Shown: positions 33,137-42,750 of the stretch, one piece after another
Layout: every line of letters starts with the position of its first letter
Position numbering within the stretch: position 1 is the first letter of the stretch
Source of the DNA: Myxococcales bacterium
Lineage (GTDB): Bacteria > Myxococcota_A > Polyangia > Polyangiales > Polyangiaceae
Assembly: GCA_025355005.1 (NCBI GenBank)
Contig: JANXLV010000196.1
Location: 1 to 64,000 of the forward strand
DNA: 64,000 nt
Reading direction: 5' to 3'
Notes under the pieces: model-generated
The model's input: the letters and a program-made list of their open reading frames with translations, nothing else
Told to the model about the DNA's origin: nothing
The model's database searches: none
Made by a program: the position numbers and the translations under genes

Positions 33137-34710
33137 GACGACACCTTGTGCGGGCGCGCGGCGGGTGCGTAGGGGTCGGGGCGCGGCGCGGGCTGCAGGT
33201 TGCCGGGGTTCATGATGCCGTGCGGGTCGAATGCCTTCTTCAATGCAGCGAGCGCCGTGAGCCCAGGATCGCCGAGCTCCGGTCCGAGGCCCTTTGCCTT
33301 GGAGCGACCCACCCCGTGATGGTGGGCGATGGTACCGCCCGCAGCGACGGCTGCTGCGAGCGCGGCGCTCCAAGCGCTGTCGTAGGTCGCCTCGGAGGCC
33401 TCATCCCACGAGTCACCGTCACCGGCGGAACCGGCAAAGGAGAAGTAGATGCAGCATCCGTCCGGGTATGCGTGGCTCATGTGCGCCATCACGAAGACGT
33501 GATCACCGAGCGCGTGGCGGACACCGTCGTAGAGCGCGCCCAGCTTGGACCACGGCGCGGCGACCTCGATCGTGTCGGAGAACATGCCGCCGCTGAAGAC
33601 GGGCGCCTGTCGGTAGCTCACGCTGTATCGGTGGAGCATCCACTTCCGCGCGGGCCCTTCGCCAAGGTGCGTGGCGCCGCCGCGCTCGAAGATGCGTTGG
33701 CACTCTTCGGCCTCCGTGGTGGGCGTCTGTCCCTCACCCTCGAAGATGACGATCACCAGCGCGCCGCCGAGCAGCGGGCTCGCGGGGCCATCAACGAGCT
33801 CGTTCAGGAGCTTCGGACCGAAGAGCGCGTTGCGGAGCAGGGCCTCGCCGACCGCGCGGTTCTTGCCGCTCTTCTTCACGTCGCCATGCTTCTTCACGCT
33901 GCCCATGCGCGCGAGCATCGCGTCGAACGGATCATAGAGGCGCGCAACGGCGGGCCTCAGCCCCGCCTGGAATGCCGCGCGCATCGCCTCCCAGCCAGCC
34001 TCGGTGGAGGGAAACGTGTATCCTGCATATGATCGCGCGGTGGGCGCGCGTTGCAGGCGTAGCGTGGCAGCGGTGATGACGCCAAGCGTGCCTTCGCTGC
34101 CGATGACGAACGGCACCAGGCTGGGAAGCCCCGACTCCGACGTGCGGTGGTGGAGCAGCCGCACCTTGCCCTCGCCGGTGACGAGCTCGACGTCGGCGAC
34201 CATGTCCTCGATCTTGCCGTACTTGCCGGAGCACTGACCTGCACCGCGCGCCGCGATCCAGCCGCCCACCGTGCTGCAGAGAATGGAGGAGGGAAAGTGC
34301 CCGAGCGTGAAGCCGCGCCGGTTCATCTCCTCTTCGAACGGGACGCCCATGTAGCCGGCCTCGACGGTGACGGTGGGCCGCGCCACATCGAACGCGCGGA
34401 GCTTCGCCATGCGCTTCAGATCGAGGACGACGGCGCCCTTCTCCGGCAGGATGCCTGCGCACACGCCGCTGCCCGCGCCGAAAGGCACGACGGGCACTCC
34501 CTCCTTCGCGCAGAAGGTGATGAGACGCGCGACGTCCTCCGTGGTCTGGGGCCACACCACGCAGCCAGGCATGGCGCGCGCAACGTTGCCGGCACGCACG
34601 GACAGGTGGTGGCGAGGCCAGAGATCGCGCGCGTAAGAGACGCGCTCGGCCAGGTCGTCCGAAGCGCGAAGCCCAGGAAGCGCCCTCACGAGATCCGCCG
34701 CCAGCGTCAT
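33133..34710 (-). CDS. FAD-linked oxidase, alkyl-DHAP synthase (AGPS)-like
   Basis: 525 aa. The FAD-binding part (VPVVPFGAGSGVCAG, RRGFTLGHFP, TVGGWIAARGAGQCSGKYGKIEDMV) and the C-terminal AHHHGVGRSKA with three consecutive His match alkyl-dihydroxyacetonephosphate synthase, which puts the ether bond into lipids, better than glycolate or lactate oxidases. FDPHGIMNPGNL closes it. Myxobacteria make ether lipids in development, and an AGPS is known there (from memory). Start is the ATG at 34710; the desaturase gene ends 20 nt upstream. The AGPS versus general FAD-oxidase distinction is inference. Confidence 0.85.
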   Translation of the reverse strand: MTLAADLVRALPGLRASDDLAERVSYARDLWPRHHLSVRAGNVARAMPGCVVWPQTTEDVARLITFCAKEGVPVVPFGAGSGVCAGILPEKGAVVLDLKRMAKLRAFDVARPTVTVEAGYMGVPFEEEMNRRGFTLGHFPSSILCSTVGGWIAARGAGQCSGKYGKIEDMVADVELVTGEGKVRLLHHRTSESGLPSLVPFVIGSEGTLGVITAATLRLQRAPTARSYAGYTFPSTEAGWEAMRAAFQAGLRPAVARLYDPFDAMLARMGSVKKHGDVKKSGKNRAVGEALLRNALFGPKLLNELVDGPASPLLGGALVIVIFEGEGQTPTTEAEECQRIFERGGATHLGEGPARKWMLHRYSVSYRQAPVFSGGMFSDTIEVAAPWSKLGALYDGVRHALGDHVFVMAHMSHAYPDGCCIYFSFAGSAGDGDSWDEASEATYDSAWSAALAAAVAAGGTIAHHHGVGRSKAKGLGPELGDPGLTALAALKKAFDPHGIMNPGNLQPAPRPDPYAPAARPHKVSS

Positions 34711-34730
34711 GCCGACAGGGATATCACAGC

Positions 34731-35552
34731 CTACGTGGTCGTCGCGGGGTCGAGGGACGGCTCGGGCACCACCTCGGGCTCCGCGTCCTTCTTCTCCGGT
34801 GTCCAGCGGGCGACCTGCGACTTGCTCATGTCGATGAGCCCGAGCGCGTTCAACACCTTCATCACCTGGTAGGTCGGGTCGAGCTCGAACCAGCGCACGC
34901 CGAAGTTCGGGCTTTGTCCGAACTTGTGGTGGTTGTTCTGGAACAGCTCGCCCGCCGTGAGCACGTCGAACACGAGCGTGTTCTTAGAGGCGTCGTCGCT
35001 CTCGAAGTTGCGGTAGCCGAGCTTGTGACCGAAGTAGTTCACGATCGCGCCGTGGATCGGTCCGAGGTACCAGTGAAAGGGCAAGAGCGCGAGGACCCAG
35101 TATGAGCCCGTCGCCTGCACGTAGAGGACGTAGATCGCCGCGTAGATCGCGCCGAAGCCGAAGCTGGACGGCCACGAGCTCATGATGCGGTCCATCGCCG
35201 GCCAGGTCGGGTAGCCGCCTTCGAAGCGCGCTTCGGGCTCTTGCCTGCGACGCAGGATGCTGCGGTAGATCTCGTGCGTCCCGTTCATCATCTTGTAGAG
35301 GTTGGGCTGCTGCACGGGGGAGTGCGGGTCCTTCGGCGTATCGCTGTACGCGTGGTGCATCCTGTGGAGGATCGCGTACCCGCGCGGTGACAGAAAAGAG
35401 GACCCCATCACGAACCACGCGAGGAAGTGGAACACGCGCTCCATCCGCTTCGACATCGAGAACTGGCGATGCGCGCCGTAGCGATGAAGGAAGAAGCTCT
35501 GGAAGAACACCGAGAGCTGCCACTGGACGAGGAAGAAGATGACGATAGCCAC
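34731..35552 (-). CDS. Membrane acyl-CoA desaturase
   Basis: 273 aa, GTG start after GGAGG (6-nt spacing). The three histidine boxes for the di-iron site are seen: HRYGAH, HRMHHAYSD and NNHHKF. Four membrane segments lie around them. Oxidises a C-C bond in fatty acyl chains using electrons from ferredoxin or cytochrome b5. Located 20 nt upstream of the AGPS-like gene on the same strand, so a lipid-remodelling operon is likely. Confidence 0.92.
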   Translation of the reverse strand: MAIVIFFLVQWQLSVFFQSFFLHRYGAHRQFSMSKRMERVFHFLAWFVMGSSFLSPRGYAILHRMHHAYSDTPKDPHSPVQQPNLYKMMNGTHEIYRSILRRRQEPEARFEGGYPTWPAMDRIMSSWPSSFGFGAIYAAIYVLYVQATGSYWVLALLPFHWYLGPIHGAIVNYFGHKLGYRNFESDDASKNTLVFDVLTAGELFQNNHHKFGQSPNFGVRWFELDPTYQVMKVLNALGLIDMSKSQVARWTPEKKDAEPEVVPEPSLDPATTT

Positions 35553-35692
35553 GCGGAGCCTCCACTTTCGGAGGCAGCGCCTCCATTGCCGCCAATGCTA
35601 GGACTGGGTTTGCGCTGGGGCGCGCCACGCTTTGGTCATGCCAGGGCCCGTTTCGTCACGGCTCTGTCAGCGCGGACCGGGCGCAAAATCCC

Positions 35693-38158
35693 CTACGCAG
35701 TGCCCTGTCCCAGCCGCAGAGCTCCCTTGCGCACCACCGAAAGGGCCTGGGCGACCCGCTCCGTGGGTGCCGTGACGACCGCCTGCCATCGGGCGGGCGA
35801 CAGATGCGCGTCGGGCATGAGGCGCTCCAGGAGATCGATCGCATCCGCGCGGCGGCCGAGGTCGCTACCGGACACCACATCGAGCATCTCGGCGATGGTC
35901 GCAAGGGCGACCACCACGGCCTCCCGATCTTCCGACAGATCCGTGGCGTCTGCGGCGACCGTGGGCTCCGGGAAGAACCGATCGAACTGCGCGCAGAGCG
36001 CCGCCCGATCTCGATAGAGCGCGCGCGCCTTCGCCAGCTCGCCCTCCGAGAAAGCTTGCTTCGTCGACAGCCCGACCTCGCGCGCAGCGGCCTGCTGCAC
36101 GTCGAGCGCCTCGATCGCCTCCACTTCGCGTGCGCGCGCCAGGTCTGCCATCTCCGCGATGAGCGCGCCCACGTCATTCGCTAGCTCCTGCGGCGAATCG
36201 GCGCCAAGTGCGACGCGGGGGAGGTGGAGCGCGTCGCCGTCTTCCAGTCCGCCGGCCACGATCTCCTTCAGCATGTCGTCGGACACGAAATGGTAGAACG
36301 CGCGCTCGCCGCGAGCACGCTGCCTGGCCACGATCTGCCTGAGCGCCTCGTTCTCTTGCCCGAGCGCGATCACGCTCAGGCCGAGCGGCAGCTTGCCCAG
36401 CGCCTCGCGCGCTGCGTTGAGCACGTTGCCGTCCACGGGCGAGTCGCCGTCCGTCACGCAGACGATCTGCGCGCGCGCCAGATCCGGATCGCTGGCCTGC
36501 GCCTCGCGGATCATCTCGAAGCTCGCAAGGAGCGCGCGCTCGATGTCCGTGCCACCGAGCCGCACGGTGGAGAGCACCTCCGTCATGGCCTCGGTCGCCG
36601 CGCGAAGCGTGGCCACACGCGTGATGGGACCCGGGATCTCGTCGAAGTACCTGAAATACAGCGCTGTGCTGACAAGCTTCGCGTGCTCCGTCACCCGCGC
36701 GCGGAGCGAGGAGAGCTCCGCGAGCAATAGCGCGTCCCGCACGCGCGCCCGCGGACCCGTCATAGAGCCGGAGCCATCCAGCACGTATATCCGCACCTCC
36801 GACTGCAGGATGGTGCGCGGGTGCTTGATCTGTTCGTCGTACACGAACCTGCGCGCGAGCAGCCGACCCGCGGCCAGATCCATGACGATGCTTCGCGGGT
36901 CCGTGATGATCGCGTCACCGATGTCTCCCACGTCGACGGCGGGCAAGAGCAGGAGGTCCGGCGTGGGGTGACGAACGGCGCGCGAGCGAAGCTCCACCTC
37001 CACGATACGCAGTGGAGTCAGCGCTCCGCCCGTATCGAAGCAGCCGTCCACCGCGAGCGCCGCGGCAAGGGTCGCCTGCGTGGCCTCGCCGCTGAAGTAC
37101 TCGGTAGCAACGCTCGCCGCTTCGCGCTCTTCTCGCGTCGCGTTCTCGCTGGTCTGCGCATACACGCGAAGGCCACGCGCGTAGGCGTTCGCGACGACGT
37201 CCGCGATGTCCCCGCCGAAGACCTGCCCTGCGCTCCTGTGGATCGAGTCGGCCCGGGCCGCGGTCGTCCGCGGATCGGCTCCCTTCCATAGCCGGCGGAG
37301 CGCCTCGCGCGAGAGACGAAGGACGCGCTCGTCACCGCGCGCGAGCGCTGGCGCCTCGATCGCGAGGATGCCGGCGTGCAGACGCTCACGTTCGCCGCGC
37401 GCCACTGCTTCGCGGATCTGGTGCGTCAGCGCGACGTCGGGCGAGAGCCCCTGCGCCTCCAGCCGATCGAGTCGCGCGATCTCGCGCGCCAGGTAGCGCC
37501 GGCGCGCCTCGAGCCCTGTCTGTTCCAGCGCCACGGCCGCCTGTGACTCCAGGAGCATCTGGCGCGCCGCCTCGAGCAGCCGACGCCGCCGCCCAAGGAG
37601 CTCCGCCTCGTCGTTCGCAGCATCCATCAGATGGTCGATCGCAGCGAGCTCCACCTCCATCAGTCGCTCGCCGTGCGCGTCCACGTTGGGCGCGGCCTTG
37701 TGGTGGGTGTCCGTGCCCGCGTCGAGCACGCCGCGCACGGCGAGCGGCGGAAGAAGGCGAATGGGGTCCAGCGCTGCAGCGGCCATCGCGACCGGATCGT
37801 CCGGCGCATGCAGAGCCCGCTCTGCCCGCACCACGATCTCGTAGAGCCTGCGGAGCCACGTCGCGTGCGCGAGCAGTGACCTTCCGCGCACCACCGTGGC
37901 GCGCTCCACCTGCGTCACGTTGCGCTCGAGCTCCGCCACCGCGTCGCGCATCGCGATCTCCGTTCGCGCGCCTTCGCCATCCGCAACTGCTCTCACCTCC
38001 GTGAGCAGTGCGGCGATCTTCGTGATCTCCACCTTTGGCGTGAATCCGAGGCGCGCGAGCAGCGGCCTCACGAGCCGCACCATGGGAGCGTCGATGGCAC
38101 CCGGGTCGACCGTGAGCAGCTCGATCCGCTTGCCCAGTCCGTCGAGGTTCGTGGTCAC
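35693..38158 (-). CDS. von Willebrand A domain protein, partner of MoxR ATPase
   Basis: 821 aa from a GTG at 38158 overlapping the MoxR stop (GTGA). The first 500 residues are helical, then a vWA domain at about 530-700 with the MIDAS residues DGSGSM, Thr in GGTDIERAL and VTDGDS. The layout, a helical region followed by a C-terminal vWA, is that of ViaA, whose partner RavA is a MoxR ATPase. The MIDAS is intact, so metal-dependent binding is expected. The last 110 residues are acidic and helical. Confidence 0.85.
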   Translation of the reverse strand: MTTNLDGLGKRIELLTVDPGAIDAPMVRLVRPLLARLGFTPKVEITKIAALLTEVRAVADGEGARTEIAMRDAVAELERNVTQVERATVVRGRSLLAHATWLRRLYEIVVRAERALHAPDDPVAMAAAALDPIRLLPPLAVRGVLDAGTDTHHKAAPNVDAHGERLMEVELAAIDHLMDAANDEAELLGRRRRLLEAARQMLLESQAAVALEQTGLEARRRYLAREIARLDRLEAQGLSPDVALTHQIREAVARGERERLHAGILAIEAPALARGDERVLRLSREALRRLWKGADPRTTAARADSIHRSAGQVFGGDIADVVANAYARGLRVYAQTSENATREEREAASVATEYFSGEATQATLAAALAVDGCFDTGGALTPLRIVEVELRSRAVRHPTPDLLLLPAVDVGDIGDAIITDPRSIVMDLAAGRLLARRFVYDEQIKHPRTILQSEVRIYVLDGSGSMTGPRARVRDALLLAELSSLRARVTEHAKLVSTALYFRYFDEIPGPITRVATLRAATEAMTEVLSTVRLGGTDIERALLASFEMIREAQASDPDLARAQIVCVTDGDSPVDGNVLNAAREALGKLPLGLSVIALGQENEALRQIVARQRARGERAFYHFVSDDMLKEIVAGGLEDGDALHLPRVALGADSPQELANDVGALIAEMADLARAREVEAIEALDVQQAAAREVGLSTKQAFSEGELAKARALYRDRAALCAQFDRFFPEPTVAADATDLSEDREAVVVALATIAEMLDVVSGSDLGRRADAIDLLERLMPDAHLSPARWQAVVTAPTERVAQALSVVRKGALRLGQGTA

Positions 38159-40731
38159 GGCTTCTTGTCGAGTGTGATCGCCCACGCCGCATCGGAGCGC
38201 GCCTTGAGCGCCTGCGTGAGCGCCTGCGTCGCGCGGTCCTCGAGCGCGTCGATCCGGGCGATCAGCGCGTCGGTGTCGCTGACGACCTCGGGGAACACCT
38301 CGCTCACGAGCCTGCATTCGAGCGCCGTTCGGGCAAGCGCCTGCTCGTCGCGCAGCACGCCGAAGATCCCCGCGCGTGTCCACGCCTCCACCCGATCTTC
38401 AGCGGCGCCCTCCGCGCTTTCGAGCTCCGTCCACCAGCGCTCCAGGAATGAAACGCAATGCGTGAGCCGCTCCAGGTCGAAGCGCGCGATCTTCTGCGCC
38501 GTTCTCTCCGGCATGCCGCGCGCGAGCGCCGCAACCATCACGGTGGACTCCTCGGGCCCCAACCTCGCGTCCAGCTTGGCCACACGCAGCGCGATCTCGA
38601 GCAGGGTGAAGGCGCCCGGCGCGCGCTTGTCTGCGGCACGAAGCTGCCGGTAGGTGTTCTTGTCGAGCGGCGTCTCCGGCGGACGCGGTGTCGTCGCCGC
38701 GCTTCGCACCAGCGTGTCCGCCGTCATGCAGATGATGTCCTTCGGCAGGAGCGCGCCTTCGAGGCTCGCCGCCGCGAGCGTCGTGAGCAGGCGGTCCACC
38801 TCCAGGACGAGCTTCACGCGATCCGGCGACTTGATGCGCGCGAACGTGGCCGCGCACAGCGGCAAGAGCCGCGGCCCAACGACGCGCGTCTTGAGCTTGC
38901 TCGGCGCCCTGCCCAGCTTCGACAGGCGGGCGGCGCACGCGTCGATGGTGTCCAGCGGGCCAGCGATCCCCAGCACCAGCGCCGCGAGCTCGTCGCCCTC
39001 CTTCGTCATGGCCTGGGCTACGTCCGCGCGCAGACCCTCGTCCATGATCTGCGCGACCTCCGTCTCCAGTCGCTGCGTTGCCACGTTCCAGGCGTCTGCG
39101 CCGTCGTCCGCCGCCGCTCCCTGGGCGGCAATTCGGGTGCGCTCCGACGAATATTCCTCGAGGCCGGCGATGAGCTGCTCCGCGATCTTGGCGGCTGCGA
39201 CACTGCCTTCGGGCGGCTTCGCCTGGAGCGCTGCCGCGCGTGGCGACGCGCCTCGTTGCGCGGCTTCGTCGATGAGGCCGAGCGCACGTCCACGCAGCCA
39301 GCGCGCGACGGGACGTGTCGCGCCCGCGGCCTGCTCCACCTCGGCGGCGAGCGCCGAGAGCTCCCGTGCGACCGCGAGAGCATCCTTGTGCGCGGCCTCG
39401 CCGGGCGCGCGAATACCTGCGGCGAGCGCGCGTTGCGTGAGCTCGGACACCACGTCACCGAGCAACTTCTGCGACTCGACCACCCCGAGCGGACCTTCCA
39501 CCGAGAGCAGCGCCTGTGTCGCCGCGACGAGCGTGGGCACGTCCTGCGCGGCGAGAGAGGTCCCGACCGAGCGGAGGCGCACGGCCTCGGGGGAGGCCGG
39601 CAACGCGCTCTTCTTCTTCTTTCCGGACGTGAGCGGCGCGGCCGGCAGCTTCTGGATGCAGCGCTCGAAGATCTCGCGCTCCGCACGCACGATCGAGAGC
39701 TGACGACGCTCCCGCGGGTCCGTCTCGGTCTTGAGCAGCGCGTTCAATGTCTTCGGCAGCGGACCTGCGAGCACGAGCGAGTAGCGCAGGCCGTTGACGT
39801 CGCCGTGATCGACCTCGAGCTCGCGGTCGGGCCTGAAGAATATGCGATCGAACACGCATACCGCTCGCAGCAGCTTGCCCAGGCGAACCGCAGTGCGCGT
39901 GGACAGATAGCGCGTGGGCAGGAACTGCGGATCGCTCCGTGTGGTCTGCGCGAGCTCCTCGTCGAAGAGCGCGAGCAGCTTGCTCAGGCGGTCCAGGACC
40001 GCGTCCGGGATCGGCACGGCGTCCGCCACGGCCTGCAGCGCGTCCAGATCCTGGATCGTGAGGTCGGTCGTGAACGGCGCGCCCTGACCCAGCTGCCGCT
40101 TCAGCACGCGCGGCAAGCTCGTGTCGTCGCCGAAGCCCTTCGGGATGAACGACACGAAAGCGATGCGATCCACGAAGGCGAGCAGCGTCTCGCGCGAGCC
40201 CTCGAGCACCTCCGCGAGGTAGCGGTTGGTCGTCATCAGCGCGCACTCGATCTGCCCGCGCGTGGTGCGCCCACCCTGCTTCAGCTCGCGCTCCTGCAGG
40301 ACGTTGAGCGTGGAACGCAGCAGCATGTCGCGGCCGTCGAAGACTTCGTCGAGGAAGGCGTGCACGGCGCCGAGCATGCCCTCGTCGGTGAAATGCTCCG
40401 TGCGACCGGTCTCCATCAGCGTCTTGAAGTTGATGGGGCCGACGAGGTCGGTCTGAACGGTGCTCTCCGTGAACTGTTTCGCGAAGACGCTTGGCGCGCG
40501 GCTCTGTTCGTCGACGATGCGGCGGAGCACGGCGGAGGCGATACCGCTCTTCGCGGTGCCCGGCGGCCCGGTCATCAGGCAGTGCTCGCGTGCGAGCAGG
40601 CCCAGCGCCACCTGCGCGAGCAGCTCCTCGCGCTCGACGAATGTCTTGCCGAGCTCGTTGAAGAATGCGGCGAAGCGCGCCGCAGCAACCGTGAAGCGCT
40701 CGTTCTCGATCGGAAGACCGGGAGGGACCAT
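38155..40731 (-). CDS. MoxR/RavA-type AAA+ ATPase
   Basis: 858 aa. Walker A GPPGTAKS (about 55-62), Walker B AFLDEVF with the preceding LLGAVH, and sensor 1 in ALMTTNRY are normal for the MoxR branch of AAA+ proteins. The AAA core covers about 30-330; the remaining 520 residues are largely helical with no motif recognised, much longer than RavA (about 500 aa). The product is probably a chaperone that acts with the vWA protein encoded 4 nt downstream. Possible targets are unknown. Diverges from the methyltransferase-reductase gene. Confidence 0.9.
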   Translation of the reverse strand: MVPPGLPIENERFTVAAARFAAFFNELGKTFVEREELLAQVALGLLAREHCLMTGPPGTAKSGIASAVLRRIVDEQSRAPSVFAKQFTESTVQTDLVGPINFKTLMETGRTEHFTDEGMLGAVHAFLDEVFDGRDMLLRSTLNVLQERELKQGGRTTRGQIECALMTTNRYLAEVLEGSRETLLAFVDRIAFVSFIPKGFGDDTSLPRVLKRQLGQGAPFTTDLTIQDLDALQAVADAVPIPDAVLDRLSKLLALFDEELAQTTRSDPQFLPTRYLSTRTAVRLGKLLRAVCVFDRIFFRPDRELEVDHGDVNGLRYSLVLAGPLPKTLNALLKTETDPRERRQLSIVRAEREIFERCIQKLPAAPLTSGKKKKSALPASPEAVRLRSVGTSLAAQDVPTLVAATQALLSVEGPLGVVESQKLLGDVVSELTQRALAAGIRAPGEAAHKDALAVARELSALAAEVEQAAGATRPVARWLRGRALGLIDEAAQRGASPRAAALQAKPPEGSVAAAKIAEQLIAGLEEYSSERTRIAAQGAAADDGADAWNVATQRLETEVAQIMDEGLRADVAQAMTKEGDELAALVLGIAGPLDTIDACAARLSKLGRAPSKLKTRVVGPRLLPLCAATFARIKSPDRVKLVLEVDRLLTTLAAASLEGALLPKDIICMTADTLVRSAATTPRPPETPLDKNTYRQLRAADKRAPGAFTLLEIALRVAKLDARLGPEESTVMVAALARGMPERTAQKIARFDLERLTHCVSFLERWWTELESAEGAAEDRVEAWTRAGIFGVLRDEQALARTALECRLVSEVFPEVVSDTDALIARIDALEDRATQALTQALKARSDAAWAITLDKKP

Positions 40732-40821
40732 GCGAGGGCCAGCATATCCAGAACGGATGCGAAGCGGCTCACGTCGTTGAGTTCACGCTCACGAAGGGCT
40801 AAGAATTGGTCCCCCCTCCGT

Positions 40822-42750
40822 ATGAGCACGCCCAACACCCCCGCTAGCCCGAGAAAACCAGAGCGCGCGTTCTCGGACCTCCTCCGCCACGACGGCGCGT
40901 TCACCGTCGACGGCGCGATGGGCACGCAGCTCTACGAGCGCGGTGTCCTCTACAGCATGTGCTTCGAGGAGCTGAACCTGTCGCGGCCGGAGCTCATTCG
41001 GAAGGTCCACGAGGACTACATCCGGGCCGGCGCCACCCTGATCGAGACGAACACCTTCGGCGCTCATGCGATGCGCCTCGAGAAGCACGCGCTCTCGCAT
41101 CGTGTCCGCGAGATCAACCTGGCCGCGGTGAAGATCGCGCGCGCCGCGGCGGATGGTCGCGCGTACGTCCTGGGCGCCATCGGGCCCAGCGGCTACTTCC
41201 TGGGCGAGGCGAGCGCCGACGACCTGCTCAAGGTTCGCGCGTCGCTCCTCGAGCAGGCGCACGTGCTCGTCGAGGCCGACGTCGACGCGATCGTGGTGGA
41301 GACGTTCCGCCAGACGAACGAGCTACGCGTGGCGATCGAGGCCGCCGTCAGCGCATCGGGCGGAAAGATCCCCGTGATCGGCTCCGCCTCCGTGGACGAG
41401 CGAAGCGCGATGGCGGATGGGACCACCGCAGGCGAGATCGCGCGGCTCATGAAGGAGTGGGGCGCGTCCGTGGTGGGCGTGAACTGCTCCGACGGACCCA
41501 TGACGGCGCTCGAGGCCGTGGAACAGATGCTCCCGCACGGCCTTCCAGTTTGGGCGGTGCCGAACGCAGGTCTGCCACGTCGCGTGGACGAGCGCCTGGT
41601 GTACGTCTCCACGCCCGAGTACTTCGGCGTCTACGCGCGCCGCATGTTCAAGCTCGGGGTTCGCTTCGTCGGCGGGTGCTGCGGTACCACGCCGGACCAC
41701 GTGCGCCGGATCTCCGCCTCCGCGAAGATGATCTCGCAGCGCGATCCCGACGCCACGCCCGAGAGCGAGTCGCAGGCTGGCATGCACGCCCGCGGTGAGT
41801 CGTGGTCCGCGTACCCGGAGGCCAACGAGAACGCGATGGTTCCGGTGCCGTTCGCGGAGCGCAGCCCGCTGGCGAAGAAGCTCGGCAAGCGCTTTGTCGT
41901 GAGCGTGGAGGTCAATCCGCCTGTGGGCATGAACCCCGCCCGCGCCGTGGAAGCCGCGAAGATGCTCAAGGCCGGCGGCGTCGACTTCATCAACATCGCC
42001 GACGGCGCGCGCGCACAGGCGCGCATGTCGAACCTGGCCATGGCCGTGCGCATGTCGCGCGAGGCCGACATCGAGACCATCGTCCACGTGTGCGGCCGTG
42101 ACCGCAACCTGCTCGGCACCCTCGCGCACCTGCTCGGCGCGCATGATCTCGGCATCCGCAACCTCGTCATCATCACCGGCGACCCACCGAAGATGGGCGA
42201 TTTCCCGGACGCCAGCGCCGTCTACGACCTCGACTCGATCGGCATCTTGAAGCTCGCGTCGCGCCTGAACCACGGCATCGACCCGGGTGGCAAGGCGCTG
42301 GGGGGCGTGACGTCATTCGTGCTCGCGACGGGCGCGGAGCCGGCGGCGCTGAACTACCCGCGCGAGCTATCCCGTCTGGAGCTGAAGAAGGCCGCCGGAG
42401 CCGAGCTCATCATGACGCAACCCGTGTATGATGCACGCGTCTTGAACAAGTTCCTGGACGACATCGCGCCGCTCGAGCTGCCGGTGCTCGTCGGGGTGCT
42501 CCCGCTGGCCAGCTACCGCAACGCAGAGTTCCTCCACAACGAGGTGCCCGGCATGCAGGTGCCAGAGCACATTCGCGACCGCATGCGAAAGGCCGGCGCA
42601 GGCGTCGAGGGTCGCAAGGAGGGCGTGAAGATCGCGCGTGAGCTCCTCGGCGAGGTGCGCGGCCGCGTCGCTGGTGCGTACGTGATGCCGCCCCTCGAGC
42701 GCTACGAGCTCGCGCTCGAGGTCGTCGACGGCTTCCTGGAAAAGACATGA
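40822..42750 (+). CDS. Bifunctional homocysteine S-methyltransferase / methylenetetrahydrofolate reductase
   Basis: 642 aa. The N-terminal half (about 20-315) is the homocysteine methyltransferase domain of MetH type: DGAMGTQLYERG, ETNTFGAHA, and zinc ligands in GVNCSDGP and GGCCGTTPDH. The C-terminal half (about 355-640) is a MTHFR TIM barrel: VVSVEVNPPVG, IVHVCGRDRN, LVIITGDPP, MTQPVYDA, with QVP...YVMPP at the end. The same fusion is known as YitJ/BhmT-MTHFR in Bacillus and others. It transfers and supplies methyl groups in methionine synthesis. The next lipoprotein gene overlaps by 4 nt. Confidence 0.92.
   Translation: MSTPNTPASPRKPERAFSDLLRHDGAFTVDGAMGTQLYERGVLYSMCFEELNLSRPELIRKVHEDYIRAGATLIETNTFGAHAMRLEKHALSHRVREINLAAVKIARAAADGRAYVLGAIGPSGYFLGEASADDLLKVRASLLEQAHVLVEADVDAIVVETFRQTNELRVAIEAAVSASGGKIPVIGSASVDERSAMADGTTAGEIARLMKEWGASVVGVNCSDGPMTALEAVEQMLPHGLPVWAVPNAGLPRRVDERLVYVSTPEYFGVYARRMFKLGVRFVGGCCGTTPDHVRRISASAKMISQRDPDATPESESQAGMHARGESWSAYPEANENAMVPVPFAERSPLAKKLGKRFVVSVEVNPPVGMNPARAVEAAKMLKAGGVDFINIADGARAQARMSNLAMAVRMSREADIETIVHVCGRDRNLLGTLAHLLGAHDLGIRNLVIITGDPPKMGDFPDASAVYDLDSIGILKLASRLNHGIDPGGKALGGVTSFVLATGAEPAALNYPRELSRLELKKAAGAELIMTQPVYDARVLNKFLDDIAPLELPVLVGVLPLASYRNAEFLHNEVPGMQVPEHIRDRMRKAGAGVEGRKEGVKIARELLGEVRGRVAGAYVMPPLERYELALEVVDGFLEKT

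Noticed and set aside
38458-40821. Very long forward open frame running antisense to the MoxR gene into the methyltransferase gene
   Set aside because: The part before 40822 is Arg/His/Gln-rich shadow sequence of the MoxR gene; only the part from the ATG at 40822 matches a known family.
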